Part shown: piece by piece, positions 41,232-50,046 of the stretch
Layout: every line of letters begins with the position of its first letter
Numbering within the stretch: the stretch's first letter is position 1
DNA from: BOG-938 sp035524315
GTDB lineage: Bacteria; Pseudomonadota; Alphaproteobacteria; Caulobacterales; Caulobacteraceae
Direction: 5' to 3'
Length of the DNA stretch: 64,000 nt
Assembly: GCA_035524315.1 (NCBI GenBank)
Contig: DATKPD010000078.1
Location: 1 to 64,000, forward strand
Translations under genes and position numbers: made by a program
The notes under the pieces: model-generated
The model's database searches: none
What the model was told of the DNA's origin: nothing
The model's input: the letters and a program-made list of their open reading frames with translations, nothing else

Positions 41232-42590
41232 ATGGCGCGGACGCTGCTCGGGACGCTGGCGCTGATGTCGATGGCGGTCCTGGCCCGGCCCGCAGCCGCA
41301 GACGCCTACAAGACCACGCCCGCGTGGCTCGCCGACGGCGTTCCCGGCGTGCTGTACGAGCCGGCCGCACCGGGACCAAAGGCGGCCATCGCGGTGTTCG
41401 CCATGCATCCGGACGGCGACTATCTGAAGCCCGGCCCCACCAACACCTGCATGCAACTGGCCATGCGTGGCTACCGCGCCCTGTGCGCCAACGCCGCCAC
41501 CTCCAAGGCTGGGTTCATGAGCGACATGAACCAGGACAAGCTGACACTGAACGTCAAGGCGGGCGTGCAGTATCTGCGCAAGGTCCCGGGTGTTCGCACC
41601 GTCGTGCTGTTCGGCCACAGCGGGGGCGGCGCCATGATGGCGGCCTACCAGAACATCGCAGAGAACGGACTGAAGGCCTGCCAGGGCCCTGAGAAGCTAA
41701 TCAAATGCCCCGACACCCTGGCCGACCTGCCCCCCGCCGACGGCGTAATGCTGATCGACGCCTCGATGGGCATGCCAGGATCGAACCTGCTCAGCATCGA
41801 CCCCGCGGTGGCCGACGACGACAGCGGCCGGGCGATCGTGCCCGAGTTGGACATGTACAATCCCGCCAACGGGTTCAATCCCAAGGGCTCGACCTATAGC
41901 CCCGAATTCACCGCCCGGTTCTTCGCCGGCCAGCGCGATAGAATGAACCGGCTGATCGACAAGGCCGAGGCGCGGCTCGCGGTGATCGAGGCCGGCCAAG
42001 GTAAGTTTCAGGACGACGAACCCTTCATCGCCTCTGGGGCCATCCCGCGCGAGAACAAGCTGGACGAACAGGACATCCGCCTGCTGTCCCAGACCAAGCA
42101 GGCTTGGCCGCTGCTGCACGCGGGCGGGCGGGTGACCACCGAGGTCATCCACACCGTGCGCGTGGCCAAGGGCCCCAAATCGCCCACACCGCTGGAAGGC
42201 AACGCCCTGGTCACCACCGTGCGCGGTTTCCTGTCGACCTTTTCGGTGCGCGCCCTGCCCGACTACCGCATCGAACCCACCGGTGTTTCGGGCGTGGATT
42301 TCGCCTCCAGTTACGGCGCCACCTACAATAGCGTTGGCGGCATATCCAAGCCGCTGCTCCAGATGGGCCTGACCGGCTCGTACGAGTTCTCCTTCGCCGA
42401 AGGCGCGCGCGAACGGGCGACCCGCGCCACGGACAAGACCCTGGCCTATGTCGAAGGCTCGGTTCACGGCTTTACGCCCTGCCAGGAGTGCGCGCTCGCC
42501 AAGGGTCTGCCAGCCGACTACTACGGCGACACGGTCAAGACGCTCTACGACTACATCGACGGTTGGCTCAGCAAGCCGGGCCGGTTCTGA
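41232..42590 (+). CDS. Exported alpha/beta hydrolase, paralog A
   Basis: A 452-residue secreted protein: signal peptide (about 1-23, AAAD), then an alpha/beta-hydrolase core with nucleophile elbow GHSGGGAMM (Ser130). The conserved stretch AAYQNIAENGLKACQGPEKLIKC may form a disulfide-bearing lid. A late catalytic-His candidate lies in VEGSVHGFTPC. The C-terminus PADYYGDTVKTLYDYIDGWL is shared almost exactly with the paralog at 44552. Family not recognised by name. The context (carboxylesterase, two tannase-like enzymes) points to an ester of a plant compound. It starts the plus-strand ester cluster after a 157-base gap. Confidence 0.82.
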   Translation: MARTLLGTLALMSMAVLARPAAADAYKTTPAWLADGVPGVLYEPAAPGPKAAIAVFAMHPDGDYLKPGPTNTCMQLAMRGYRALCANAATSKAGFMSDMNQDKLTLNVKAGVQYLRKVPGVRTVVLFGHSGGGAMMAAYQNIAENGLKACQGPEKLIKCPDTLADLPPADGVMLIDASMGMPGSNLLSIDPAVADDDSGRAIVPELDMYNPANGFNPKGSTYSPEFTARFFAGQRDRMNRLIDKAEARLAVIEAGQGKFQDDEPFIASGAIPRENKLDEQDIRLLSQTKQAWPLLHAGGRVTTEVIHTVRVAKGPKSPTPLEGNALVTTVRGFLSTFSVRALPDYRIEPTGVSGVDFASSYGATYNSVGGISKPLLQMGLTGSYEFSFAEGARERATRATDKTLAYVEGSVHGFTPCQECALAKGLPADYYGDTVKTLYDYIDGWLSKPGRF

Positions 42591-42674
42591 GCGACTGACG
42601 GCTTGAACCCCGCGATCGGGGCGGCCAGTGGTCTGAAAACGCCACCCAGAAAAATAAATTTTGGAGGAAAGATA

Positions 42675-44375
42675 ATGCTCGCTCCTCGCCACAAGGCGCA
42701 CGCCGTGAAGCCGCCGCACCCTCGACTGCTGGACCGCAGCGCCCTGGTCGCCGGCCTTTGCCTGGCCATGGGGTCGGCGGCCTTGGCCCAGGCGCCGGAA
42801 GGCCCTGTGGTCACGGTGGGCGGCGGACAGGTGCAGGGTCGCGCCATGCCCGGACCGGGCGGGGTCGTGTTCAAGGGCATTCCCTACGCCGCCCCGCCGG
42901 TCGGAGACCTGCGCTGGCGCGAAACCCAGCCGGTCGCGCCGTGGACGGGCGTGCTGCAGGCGGCCGATTATCGCACCGGCTGCGGACAGACCATCAGCGG
43001 CGGCGACACGGGTCCGGTCGCCGAGGACTGTCTTTACCTCAACGTCTGGACGCCGCAGTGGCCGGCGGCGGCCAAGAAGCCGGTGATCCTGTGGATCAAT
43101 GGTGGGGAGCTGTTCGGCGGATCGGGCGCCTTGAAGCCGGGCTCAGAGAGCCTGGCGCGCCGCGGCGTGGTGCTGGTCAGCGCCAACTACCGGGGCACGC
43201 TGCTGGGCATGATGGGCCATCCGGAGCTGACGGCGGAATCCCCGCACCACAGCTCGGCCAACTACATGTTCTACGACGAAGTCGCGGTTCTGCAGTGGAT
43301 CCACGACAACATCGCGAAGTTCGGCGGCGATCCAGCCAATGTCACCGTGTTCGGTCAGTCGGGCGGCGCCCACGTCATTTCCATGCTGCTGGCTACCCCG
43401 CGCACCAAGGGCCTGATCCAGCACGCGATCATCGACAGCGGGGCGCCGATGCAGGGCCCCCGCCCCTACCTGCACCTGAGCGAACTGGAGCAGATCGGCC
43501 AGGTCACGGCCGAGGTTCTGCACGCCCCATCCAAGGATGCGATCAAATATCTGCGGAGCCTGCCGGCCGCCGACATCGTGGCGGCCATGCCGGCGGTGCG
43601 GGCCAAGCTGCTCGAGATGAACGGCGAGGCTTACGACGAGGGGACGGACGGCTATGTCATCCCTCACCCGCCGGGCGAAGTGTGGAGCAAGCATAAGGAA
43701 GCGCCCGTGCCGCTGATCATCGGCAGCGCGGCGCAGGACACCGCCGCCACCATCAAAGGCGCGACGGTTCCTGGTCCAAACGCCTCGCCGCAAGAGGTCC
43801 AGGCCTGGGAAAAGCAGATCCTCCAACTGTTCTACGGCAAGGATCCGGACCTGCTGAAAAAGGCGATGCAAGCCTATGGCCTGCGCGGCCAGCCCAACGC
43901 CGTCTCCACCTATCCGCCGTATCTGGGGCCGGTGCAGCAGCTTGGAACCGACTTGGACCACCGCTGTGGCGCCCAGATGTCGGCCGCGCTGCACAGCGCA
44001 GTGGCGCCCACCTGGCTGTTCGAGTTCTCGCGAACCGCTCCTGGCCAAAAGCCCACCCACGGCTCGGAACTTCGCTACGTGTTCGGCTACGACGACCTGC
44101 AGGACGACGCCTCGCGCAAGCAGTCGGATATCATGCAGACCTATTGGGTGAACTTTGCCACGACCGGCGACCCCAACGGACCGGGACTGCCGACCTGGCC
44201 GAGGTATACGGCCAAGGCCAAGCGGTCGGTGGAGTTCGCCGACGACGGGCCGATCCAGCGCGCCGCGGTCCGCGCCCAAGCCTGCGCGCCCTATATCGAG
44301 AAATATGCGCGCGAGCCTCATCCGCTCACGGGCGGGGCCGAAACCTTCGTCCGGGGCCCTGGCGTCACGCGCTGA
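42675..44375 (+). CDS. Exported type-B carboxylesterase
   Basis: 566 residues from the ATG at 42675, which has a perfect GGAGGAAAG site; the frame is open from 42603 without support. A long basic leader (to about 38, AALAQ) precedes the carboxylesterase fold: VVFKGIPYAAPPVGDLRW, EDCLYLNVWTP, the oxyanion-type INGGELFGGSG and the nucleophile elbow FGQSGGAHV (Ser229). The late His candidate is HGSELRYVFG. Family members hydrolyse carboxylic esters in the periplasm or outside. It sits between the two paralogous exported hydrolases. Confidence 0.9.
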   Translation: MLAPRHKAHAVKPPHPRLLDRSALVAGLCLAMGSAALAQAPEGPVVTVGGGQVQGRAMPGPGGVVFKGIPYAAPPVGDLRWRETQPVAPWTGVLQAADYRTGCGQTISGGDTGPVAEDCLYLNVWTPQWPAAAKKPVILWINGGELFGGSGALKPGSESLARRGVVLVSANYRGTLLGMMGHPELTAESPHHSSANYMFYDEVAVLQWIHDNIAKFGGDPANVTVFGQSGGAHVISMLLATPRTKGLIQHAIIDSGAPMQGPRPYLHLSELEQIGQVTAEVLHAPSKDAIKYLRSLPAADIVAAMPAVRAKLLEMNGEAYDEGTDGYVIPHPPGEVWSKHKEAPVPLIIGSAAQDTAATIKGATVPGPNASPQEVQAWEKQILQLFYGKDPDLLKKAMQAYGLRGQPNAVSTYPPYLGPVQQLGTDLDHRCGAQMSAALHSAVAPTWLFEFSRTAPGQKPTHGSELRYVFGYDDLQDDASRKQSDIMQTYWVNFATTGDPNGPGLPTWPRYTAKAKRSVEFADDGPIQRAAVRAQACAPYIEKYAREPHPLTGGAETFVRGPGVTR

Positions 44376-44390
44376 TGGCCGCCGGCGTGC

Positions 44391-44417
44391 GTGGGAACAG
44401 CGTGGTAACGTTCCCAC
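44391..44417. promoter_or_regulatory. Inverted repeat GTGGGAAC / GTTCCCAC, candidate operator
   Basis: Perfect eight-base arms (44391-44398 and 44410-44417) flank an 11-base spacer, just after the carboxylesterase stop and about 135 bases ahead of hydrolase paralog B. The right arm, as CGTTCCCAC, recurs upstream of paralog A at 41139-41147, so it is more likely a regulator site than only a terminator. Confidence 0.5.
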
Positions 44418-44551
44418 TTTGCGGCGGGCCTGCATCCGACTATCAATGCTGGCCGGACGATGGGCGCGTTCCAAGCGCCGCGACGTTCGAACGACCGCCC
44501 GACGAGGCGGCCTGGAAGGCGACAGCGATCGCCGTACAAGGGGGGCTGAAG

Positions 44552-45922
44552 GTGAACGGCAGAAAATCGGCATTGGCGGCGCTCGCCGCCGCGCTCACCC
44601 TGGCGGCGGCCGGCGCGTCGCAGGCCCAGCCGCTCTACCGCACCACCTTCGTCTCCCTGGCGCAGGGCCAAGCGGGGTTGGTTTACACGCCGCTCACGCC
44701 CGGCGCCAAGGCGCGGATCGGCGTGTTCGCCATGCACGACAACGGCGACTACTTCAGCGCCTCGCCCGGCAACCCGTGCGTGCAGCTGGCTCAGCGCGGC
44801 TACACCGTGCTGTGCTCCAACGCCACCAGTTCCAAGTCGGGTTTCTTCAGCGACGACGACCTGGACAAGCTGCTGCTCAACGTGAAGGCCGGCGTGGCGT
44901 GGCTGCGCAAGGACACGGCTGTCGACAAGGTGGTCATCTTCGGCCACAGCGGCGGCGGCGAGATGATGGCCGCCTACCAGAATATCGCCGAGAACGGGGT
45001 CAAGGCCTGCCAGGGCCCGGAAAAGCTGATCAAGTGCTCTGACGCGCTGGCCGACATGCCGGCGGCCGACGGGGTGATGCTGATCGACTCGGTTATGGGA
45101 GGGCCGGTTTCGACCCTGATCAGCCTCGATCCGGCGGTGACCGACGAGGACAGCGGCGCGGCGATCGATCCTTCGCTCGACATGTACAATCCCGCCAACG
45201 GCTTCAAGCCCAGCGGCTCGACCTACAGCGCGGCCTTCGAAACCCGCTTCTTCGCGGCCGAGGGCGCGCGCATGAACCGGCTGATCGACAAGGCCGAGGC
45301 GCGGCTGAAGCTGATCGAGGCGGGCAAGGGCCGCTTCGCCGACGATGAGCCCTTTCTGATCCCCGGCTCCAACGGCGCACAGAACCGGTTGAACGCACAG
45401 GACCTGGGCCTGATGGCGCATACCAAGGCCGCCTGGCCCCTGCTGCACGCCGACGGCACGGTGACCAACGAGGTGATCTATTCGGTGCGTGTCCCGCGCA
45501 GCAAGGAGTCGCCGACCCCGTCATTGGCGCACGGCGCGATCCAGACCACGGTCAAGGAATTCCTGCGCACATGGGCGATCCGCTCGGACGGCTGGCGCTA
45601 CGACGCGACCGCCTTCCACGGGCTGGACTACGCCTCCAGCTACGGCGACGAGATCGACAGCATCCAGGGCATCACCAAGCCCCTGCTGCAGATGGGCATG
45701 ACCGGCTCCTACGAGTACTTCGCCGCCGAGCAGGTGCGCGAGCACGCCAGGAGCCAGGACAAGACGCTGGCCTATGTAGAAGGCGCGCTGCACACCTTCG
45801 AGCCGTGCAAGCCCTGCGCCGTGGCCAAGGGCCTGCCCGCCGACCATTACGGCGATACGGTCAAGACCCTGTTCGACTATGTCGATGGCTGGCTGAGCAA
45901 GCCCGGCCGGTTCATCCCCTAG
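44552..45922 (+). CDS. Exported alpha/beta hydrolase, paralog B
   Basis: 456 residues starting at GTG 44552 behind an AGGGGGG site; the earlier open frame is overlap with the carboxylesterase gene. A signal peptide (about 1-26, SQAQ) is followed by the same layout as paralog A at 41232: nucleophile elbow GHSGGGEMM (Ser133), AAYQNIAENGVKACQGPEKLIKC, DMYNPANGFKPSGSTYS, VEGALHTFEPC and a matching C-terminus. Identity looks high along most of the length. Differences in the middle (about 60-110) could alter specificity. The substrate is unknown. Confidence 0.82.
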   Translation: MNGRKSALAALAAALTLAAAGASQAQPLYRTTFVSLAQGQAGLVYTPLTPGAKARIGVFAMHDNGDYFSASPGNPCVQLAQRGYTVLCSNATSSKSGFFSDDDLDKLLLNVKAGVAWLRKDTAVDKVVIFGHSGGGEMMAAYQNIAENGVKACQGPEKLIKCSDALADMPAADGVMLIDSVMGGPVSTLISLDPAVTDEDSGAAIDPSLDMYNPANGFKPSGSTYSAAFETRFFAAEGARMNRLIDKAEARLKLIEAGKGRFADDEPFLIPGSNGAQNRLNAQDLGLMAHTKAAWPLLHADGTVTNEVIYSVRVPRSKESPTPSLAHGAIQTTVKEFLRTWAIRSDGWRYDATAFHGLDYASSYGDEIDSIQGITKPLLQMGMTGSYEYFAAEQVREHARSQDKTLAYVEGALHTFEPCKPCAVAKGLPADHYGDTVKTLFDYVDGWLSKPGRFIP

Positions 45923-45971
45923 ACCGGGCGACAATCAAAGACCCGGGGCGATCTCGGGCGGGAGGACGTCG

Positions 45972-47552
45972 ATGCTGGGCTTGAAGTCCACGATGCAGGC
46001 CGCGGGGCTCGCCGCGACGCTAGCCATCGCCCTGGGGGCGGCGCAGGCTCACGCGGCCACCCCGTGCGAGGAAGCGGCCAAGGCGGCCCTGCCTGACGGT
46101 AAGGTCGTGTCGGCTGAGTTGGTCGATGCGGGCGCCGTCATGGCGCCGACCGGCGCGACGCCGGCGGACAAGGCGGCGCTGGCCGCCCTGCCGGCCCTGT
46201 GCCGGGTCTCGGCACAACTCAAGCCCAGCGCCGACTCCTTGATCAACATCGAGGTCTGGCTGCCGACCGCGGGATGGAACGGCAAGCTGGTCGAGAGCGG
46301 CAACGGCGCCTTTTCGCCGGCCCTGCCCTATGGCGCCATGGCCGCCGCACTGCAGCGGGGTTATGCGGCCACGGCCAGCGACACCGGCCACCAGGACAAT
46401 TCGGCCAACTTCGCCCTGGGTCATCCTGAAAAGCTGATCGATTTCGGATACCGGGCGGTGCACGAGAACGCCGTGGCGGCCAAGCTGATCGTGGCGGCGT
46501 ACTACACTGCCGGCGCCAGCAAGGCCTATTTCCAGGGCTGCTCCACCGGCGGGCGCCAGGCCTATGGCGAGGCCCAGCGCTATCCAGCCGATTTCGACGG
46601 AATCGTCGCCGGCGATCCCGGCATCCGTTTCGTGCATCAGACCGGGGCCGAGCTGTGGACCATCAAATACATCCACGATCACCCGGAGTCGCTGATCTCC
46701 AAGCCCAAGCTGAAGATGCTGCACGACGCGGTGATCGCCGCGTGCGACGGCCTGGACGGGGTCAAGGACGGGGTGATCGAAAATCCCTTGCGCTGCAAAT
46801 TCGATCCCATCGCCATCCAGTGCAGGCACGCCGAGGGGCCGGACTGCCTGACCCAGGCCCAGGTGACTCTGGTGCGCCGCCTCTACGCCGGCACGAAGGA
46901 CTCCAAGGGCCGTCAGGTGTTCCCCGGCCTGACCCGGGGCAGCGAAGTGGGTTGGGGCAACGCCCTGATCCGCACCGAACCGCTGGAATATGGGCTGGAC
47001 GCTTTCCGTCTTGTGGCGATGCAGAACCCCGACTGGCAGTTCACCAGCATGGACCTGGACCGCGACATTCCAGCCGCGGACGCGTCTGTTGGACCGATCG
47101 TCAATAACGACGACACCAACCTGAAGCCGTTCTTCGCCCGCGGCGGTAAGCTGATCGGCTACCACGGCGGGGCAGACCCCATGACCACGGCGATGAGCAG
47201 CGTGGTCTACTACCAGGCCGTGGCCGCGCGCTCAGGCGGGAGCAAGGCCCTGTCCAATCATTATCGCCTGTTCCTGGTCCCCGGCATGTTCCACTGCGTC
47301 GGCGGCGATGGGCCCTCCACCTTCGACATGCTGAGCGCTCTGGATCAATGGGTCGAAACCCGCACACCGCCGCGGTCCATTCCGGTGGCGCTGGTGCGCG
47401 ACGGCCAGGTGGCGCGCACCCGGCCCCTGTGCCCCTTCCCCCAACAGGCAATCTATAAGGGGAAGGGCAATACGGATCAGGCGCAGAACTTCTATTGTGG
47501 CATAGCTGGCGCCGGCCAAGGCGCGACGCCGGCTTCAAAAGGGGCGCATTGA
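45972..47552 (+). CDS. Exported tannase/feruloyl esterase family hydrolase, second copy
   Basis: 526 residues with signal peptide (about 1-28, AHAA). The core motif GCSTGGRQA places the nucleophile Ser at about 191. CDGLDGVKDGVIENPLRC is the calcium-binding loop with a disulfide typical of bacterial feruloyl esterases and MHETase-type tannases. The acid Asp lies in YHGGADPMT and the His in PGMFHCVGGDGP. It has the classic family layout with the lid between. It lies 49 bases after paralog B and shares one base (TGATG) with the PepSY gene downstream, so the two are coupled. Confidence 0.9.
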   Translation: MLGLKSTMQAAGLAATLAIALGAAQAHAATPCEEAAKAALPDGKVVSAELVDAGAVMAPTGATPADKAALAALPALCRVSAQLKPSADSLINIEVWLPTAGWNGKLVESGNGAFSPALPYGAMAAALQRGYAATASDTGHQDNSANFALGHPEKLIDFGYRAVHENAVAAKLIVAAYYTAGASKAYFQGCSTGGRQAYGEAQRYPADFDGIVAGDPGIRFVHQTGAELWTIKYIHDHPESLISKPKLKMLHDAVIAACDGLDGVKDGVIENPLRCKFDPIAIQCRHAEGPDCLTQAQVTLVRRLYAGTKDSKGRQVFPGLTRGSEVGWGNALIRTEPLEYGLDAFRLVAMQNPDWQFTSMDLDRDIPAADASVGPIVNNDDTNLKPFFARGGKLIGYHGGADPMTTAMSSVVYYQAVAARSGGSKALSNHYRLFLVPGMFHCVGGDGPSTFDMLSALDQWVETRTPPRSIPVALVRDGQVARTRPLCPFPQQAIYKGKGNTDQAQNFYCGIAGAGQGATPASKGAH

Positions 47553-48760
47553 TGAAAACTGTCCACCGCTTCATCGCCGTGCTGGCCGTCTTCCTCGGCC
47601 TGTACGTCGGCTGCACGGGCACACTGCTGCAGCTCGTCGATCTGAAGACCCTGCTCAAGCACGAGCCGGCCACCGACGCGAACCTCGAGTCGATCCGCGA
47701 AGGGCATGACGGGCCGCCCAACTTCGACGTGATCGTCACCAGCGACTTCGCGGCCCCTTCCCTGCCGATCAATCTCAACTTCGATTCAGCCCTGGCCACC
47801 GTGGTGCGCTCGGATCGGGCCGTGACCAATGGCGCCGCCATGAAGTTCGTCGAGTTGCGCATGCTCGGCGGAAAGCCGGTCGGGCTGGTGTGGACCATGG
47901 GCAAGTTGCTGCGCTTCGACGCGACGACCGGCGCGGTGCTGGCCGGCCCGGACACGGCGCCCGCCTATAAACTGCCGCCTCTTGGAAATCAGGGCTCGTT
48001 CCGCAACCAGGTGAAAGGCTTTCACCGCATGACGGCCTGGGGCGTGTGGGGCCAGATCGTGTTCGTCGGCGTCGCCCTGGTGCTGGCCGCGATGATCCTG
48101 TCGGGCGTGTGGTTGTATTGCCAATTGTGGATCGCCCGCTCGCGCATCGGCCGCCCCCAGCCGTTCTGGTCGGCCGGCGGCCTTTGGCGCACCCTGCACC
48201 GCGGCGTGGCGACGGTCGCCGGCATTTTCCTGGTGGTGGTCGTGCTGAGCGGCACGTTCGAGGCCATCAACAGCGGCGGCAGCGCCATGTACACCATCGT
48301 TCACGGCGGACGCCCCGGGCTGAAGGCCGACGTGTCTTCGCCTCTGACTGATGCGGGCCTGCCGCCCATGCTGCACACCACCCTGACGGCCTTCAACGCG
48401 GTCAAGCCCAACACGGCGATCAAGGTGCTGCGCCTGCGCTACTTCGCCGGCATGCCCCAGGGCATCGTCGTGGCTGGCGGGCCGGACGACACCCAGCAGT
48501 GGGCGTTCAACGCCGCCACCGGCGGCGTCGCGCCCTTGGCCGCCGCAAGCTATCCGCCGAGCGGCCAGACCTTTGGCTGGCAGTGGGACCAGATCATGAA
48601 GGGCATCCACCGCGGGGACTTCATCGGGCTGAGCGGACGGATGATGAGCCTGCTGTCGGGCCTGTCCCTGATCTTCCTCTCGGCGTCGGGGGCGGTCATG
48701 TACGTCGATCTGTGGGCCAAGCGGCGCAAGCTGGGCCGGAACGGCCTGTTCTGGGTTTAG
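47552..48760 (+). CDS. PepSY-domain inner-membrane protein (PiuB-like)
   Basis: 402 residues from the ATG at 47552, coupled to the tannase gene by TGATG. It has four membrane segments: about 5-25 (HRFIAVLAVFLGLYVG), about 160-190, about 222-245 (TVAGIFLVVVVLSGTF) and about 363-385. PepSY-type periplasmic parts lie between, and conserved His residues (VKGFHRMTAWGVWGQ, RTLHRGVATVAG, MKGIHRGDFIG) could bind haem. Family members act as iron-regulated or ferric reductase-like proteins, so the coupling with an esterase of catechol/galloyl compounds could concern iron-chelating products. Confidence 0.82.
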   Translation: MKTVHRFIAVLAVFLGLYVGCTGTLLQLVDLKTLLKHEPATDANLESIREGHDGPPNFDVIVTSDFAAPSLPINLNFDSALATVVRSDRAVTNGAAMKFVELRMLGGKPVGLVWTMGKLLRFDATTGAVLAGPDTAPAYKLPPLGNQGSFRNQVKGFHRMTAWGVWGQIVFVGVALVLAAMILSGVWLYCQLWIARSRIGRPQPFWSAGGLWRTLHRGVATVAGIFLVVVVLSGTFEAINSGGSAMYTIVHGGRPGLKADVSSPLTDAGLPPMLHTTLTAFNAVKPNTAIKVLRLRYFAGMPQGIVVAGGPDDTQQWAFNAATGGVAPLAAASYPPSGQTFGWQWDQIMKGIHRGDFIGLSGRMMSLLSGLSLIFLSASGAVMYVDLWAKRRKLGRNGLFWV

Positions 48761-49968
48761 CCAGGCGACGGCAGCGCCATCGCCCGCGCCCACATGTGCT
48801 GGACGCCCGGCGCCGGGATTTCGACCGCGTAGCGGCGGGCGAAGTTCAGGCGGCCGTCGTCGGCAATGCGGAACAGGCTTAGGCCGGCCGGCACGATCCG
48901 CGTCCGGTCGCCGTCGCGCAGTTCCATGTCGGCGAGGGTGGCGGCGATCAGCAGCCGGCCGCTGGGATCGATGGTGAACGCGCGAACGTGGAAGCCTGCG
49001 GGGTCGACGAACTGGATCGGCCGAGGCTCGCCGGTGATCTGGTCGATGGAGAACACGCCGATGTTGTTCTCGCCCTCCACGAACGGAAATGGTCCCTCCG
49101 GGTGGCTGGTCGCGCTCACCCGGTTTGAAGCATAGAGCACAGCGCCGTTCGGATGGACGTGGATCGCCCCGGCCACCTGGCGGACATGCGGCAGAGGCGG
49201 CGCCTGGGTCGAGGGTATGGCGAAGGCGGGCTCGGCCTCGAACAGGTCGCCGTACATCCGATGCATGTGCAGTTCGTTCTGCAATTCCACCAGCACATAC
49301 ACCCATGGCTGCGTGGGGTGGAAATCCAGGTGGCGCGGGCCGTAGCCGAAACCGCCGCGGCCGCCAACGGCGACTGTCGCCAGCGGCGAGAGCCGGCCGT
49401 CTTCGAACCGAAACAGCTTCAGCGCGCCCGGATCGCCCGGCGAGTTCGCGGCGGGATTGTTCCCGCGGACGACCACCGACACCGCCCGGTTGGACGGCAG
49501 GGCCAGGACCTGGTGCGCGAACGCGCCGAGGCCCAGATCGGTCGGCTGCTCGATCGGTTCGCCAAGCCCACCCTCCGGGTCGATGCGGTGCACGGTCAGA
49601 TGCGACGGCGCGTTGTAGCAGGTCAGGGCGAACCGGCCGCTCAGATCGACGCTGTTGTGGATCGGGCGCTGGCGCAGAGGTTGGGGCGCGCCGTCGAACG
49701 CGAGCGCGCCGTCGGCGTCGATCTTGAGCGCGACCAGGCGGTGCACGGCGCCGGAGACGGTCGCACTGCCCCGCGCGGCGTCGGTGGTCGAGACATACAG
49801 GTGACGGCCCGAGGGATGAGGCCAGCCGTACTGCACCACCGAGGGCATTTGCAACGCCGCACGCCGTGTCAGCGTGGCCGATACGACATCGACATCGTAG
49901 TGCGTCAGCGTTTCCCCGACGCTACTGTATAGTACAGTGCGCACAGCGCCCCTCCAGCCAGACATCAC
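48757..49968 (-). CDS. Cytoplasmic lactonase-fold (Pgl/YbhE type) beta-propeller
   Basis: About 402 residues; the start is GTG 49968 or the adjacent ATG 49965 (MSGWRGAVRTVLY). Seven-bladed propeller blades of the 6-phosphogluconolactonase/carboxymuconate cyclase family are visible: LTHYDVDVVSATLTRRAAL, QYGWPHPSGRHLYVST, GYGPRHLDFHPTQPWVYVLVEL, HVHPNGAVLYASNR and GFHVRAFTIDPSGRLLIAAT. Unlike its paralog at 60343 it shows no signal peptide. It is the last gene of the group TonB receptor-isochorismatase-MFS-lactonase and overlaps the end of the convergent PepSY gene. Lactone substrate not known. Confidence 0.82.
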   Translation of the reverse strand: MMSGWRGAVRTVLYSSVGETLTHYDVDVVSATLTRRAALQMPSVVQYGWPHPSGRHLYVSTTDAARGSATVSGAVHRLVALKIDADGALAFDGAPQPLRQRPIHNSVDLSGRFALTCYNAPSHLTVHRIDPEGGLGEPIEQPTDLGLGAFAHQVLALPSNRAVSVVVRGNNPAANSPGDPGALKLFRFEDGRLSPLATVAVGGRGGFGYGPRHLDFHPTQPWVYVLVELQNELHMHRMYGDLFEAEPAFAIPSTQAPPLPHVRQVAGAIHVHPNGAVLYASNRVSATSHPEGPFPFVEGENNIGVFSIDQITGEPRPIQFVDPAGFHVRAFTIDPSGRLLIAATLADMELRDGDRTRIVPAGLSLFRIADDGRLNFARRYAVEIPAPGVQHMWARAMALPSPG

Positions 49969-50046
49969 TCAACCCATAATCCAGCCCGATTACAGAACTA
50001 TCCGCAGATATACACAGAATTAAACCCAACAAACCCAAAACACGCC

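Noticed and set aside
42609..42622. CCCCG-CGAT-CGGGG hairpin between hydrolase and carboxylesterase as a terminator
   Set aside because: Only a five-base stem with no U-tract, inside what looks like one operon.
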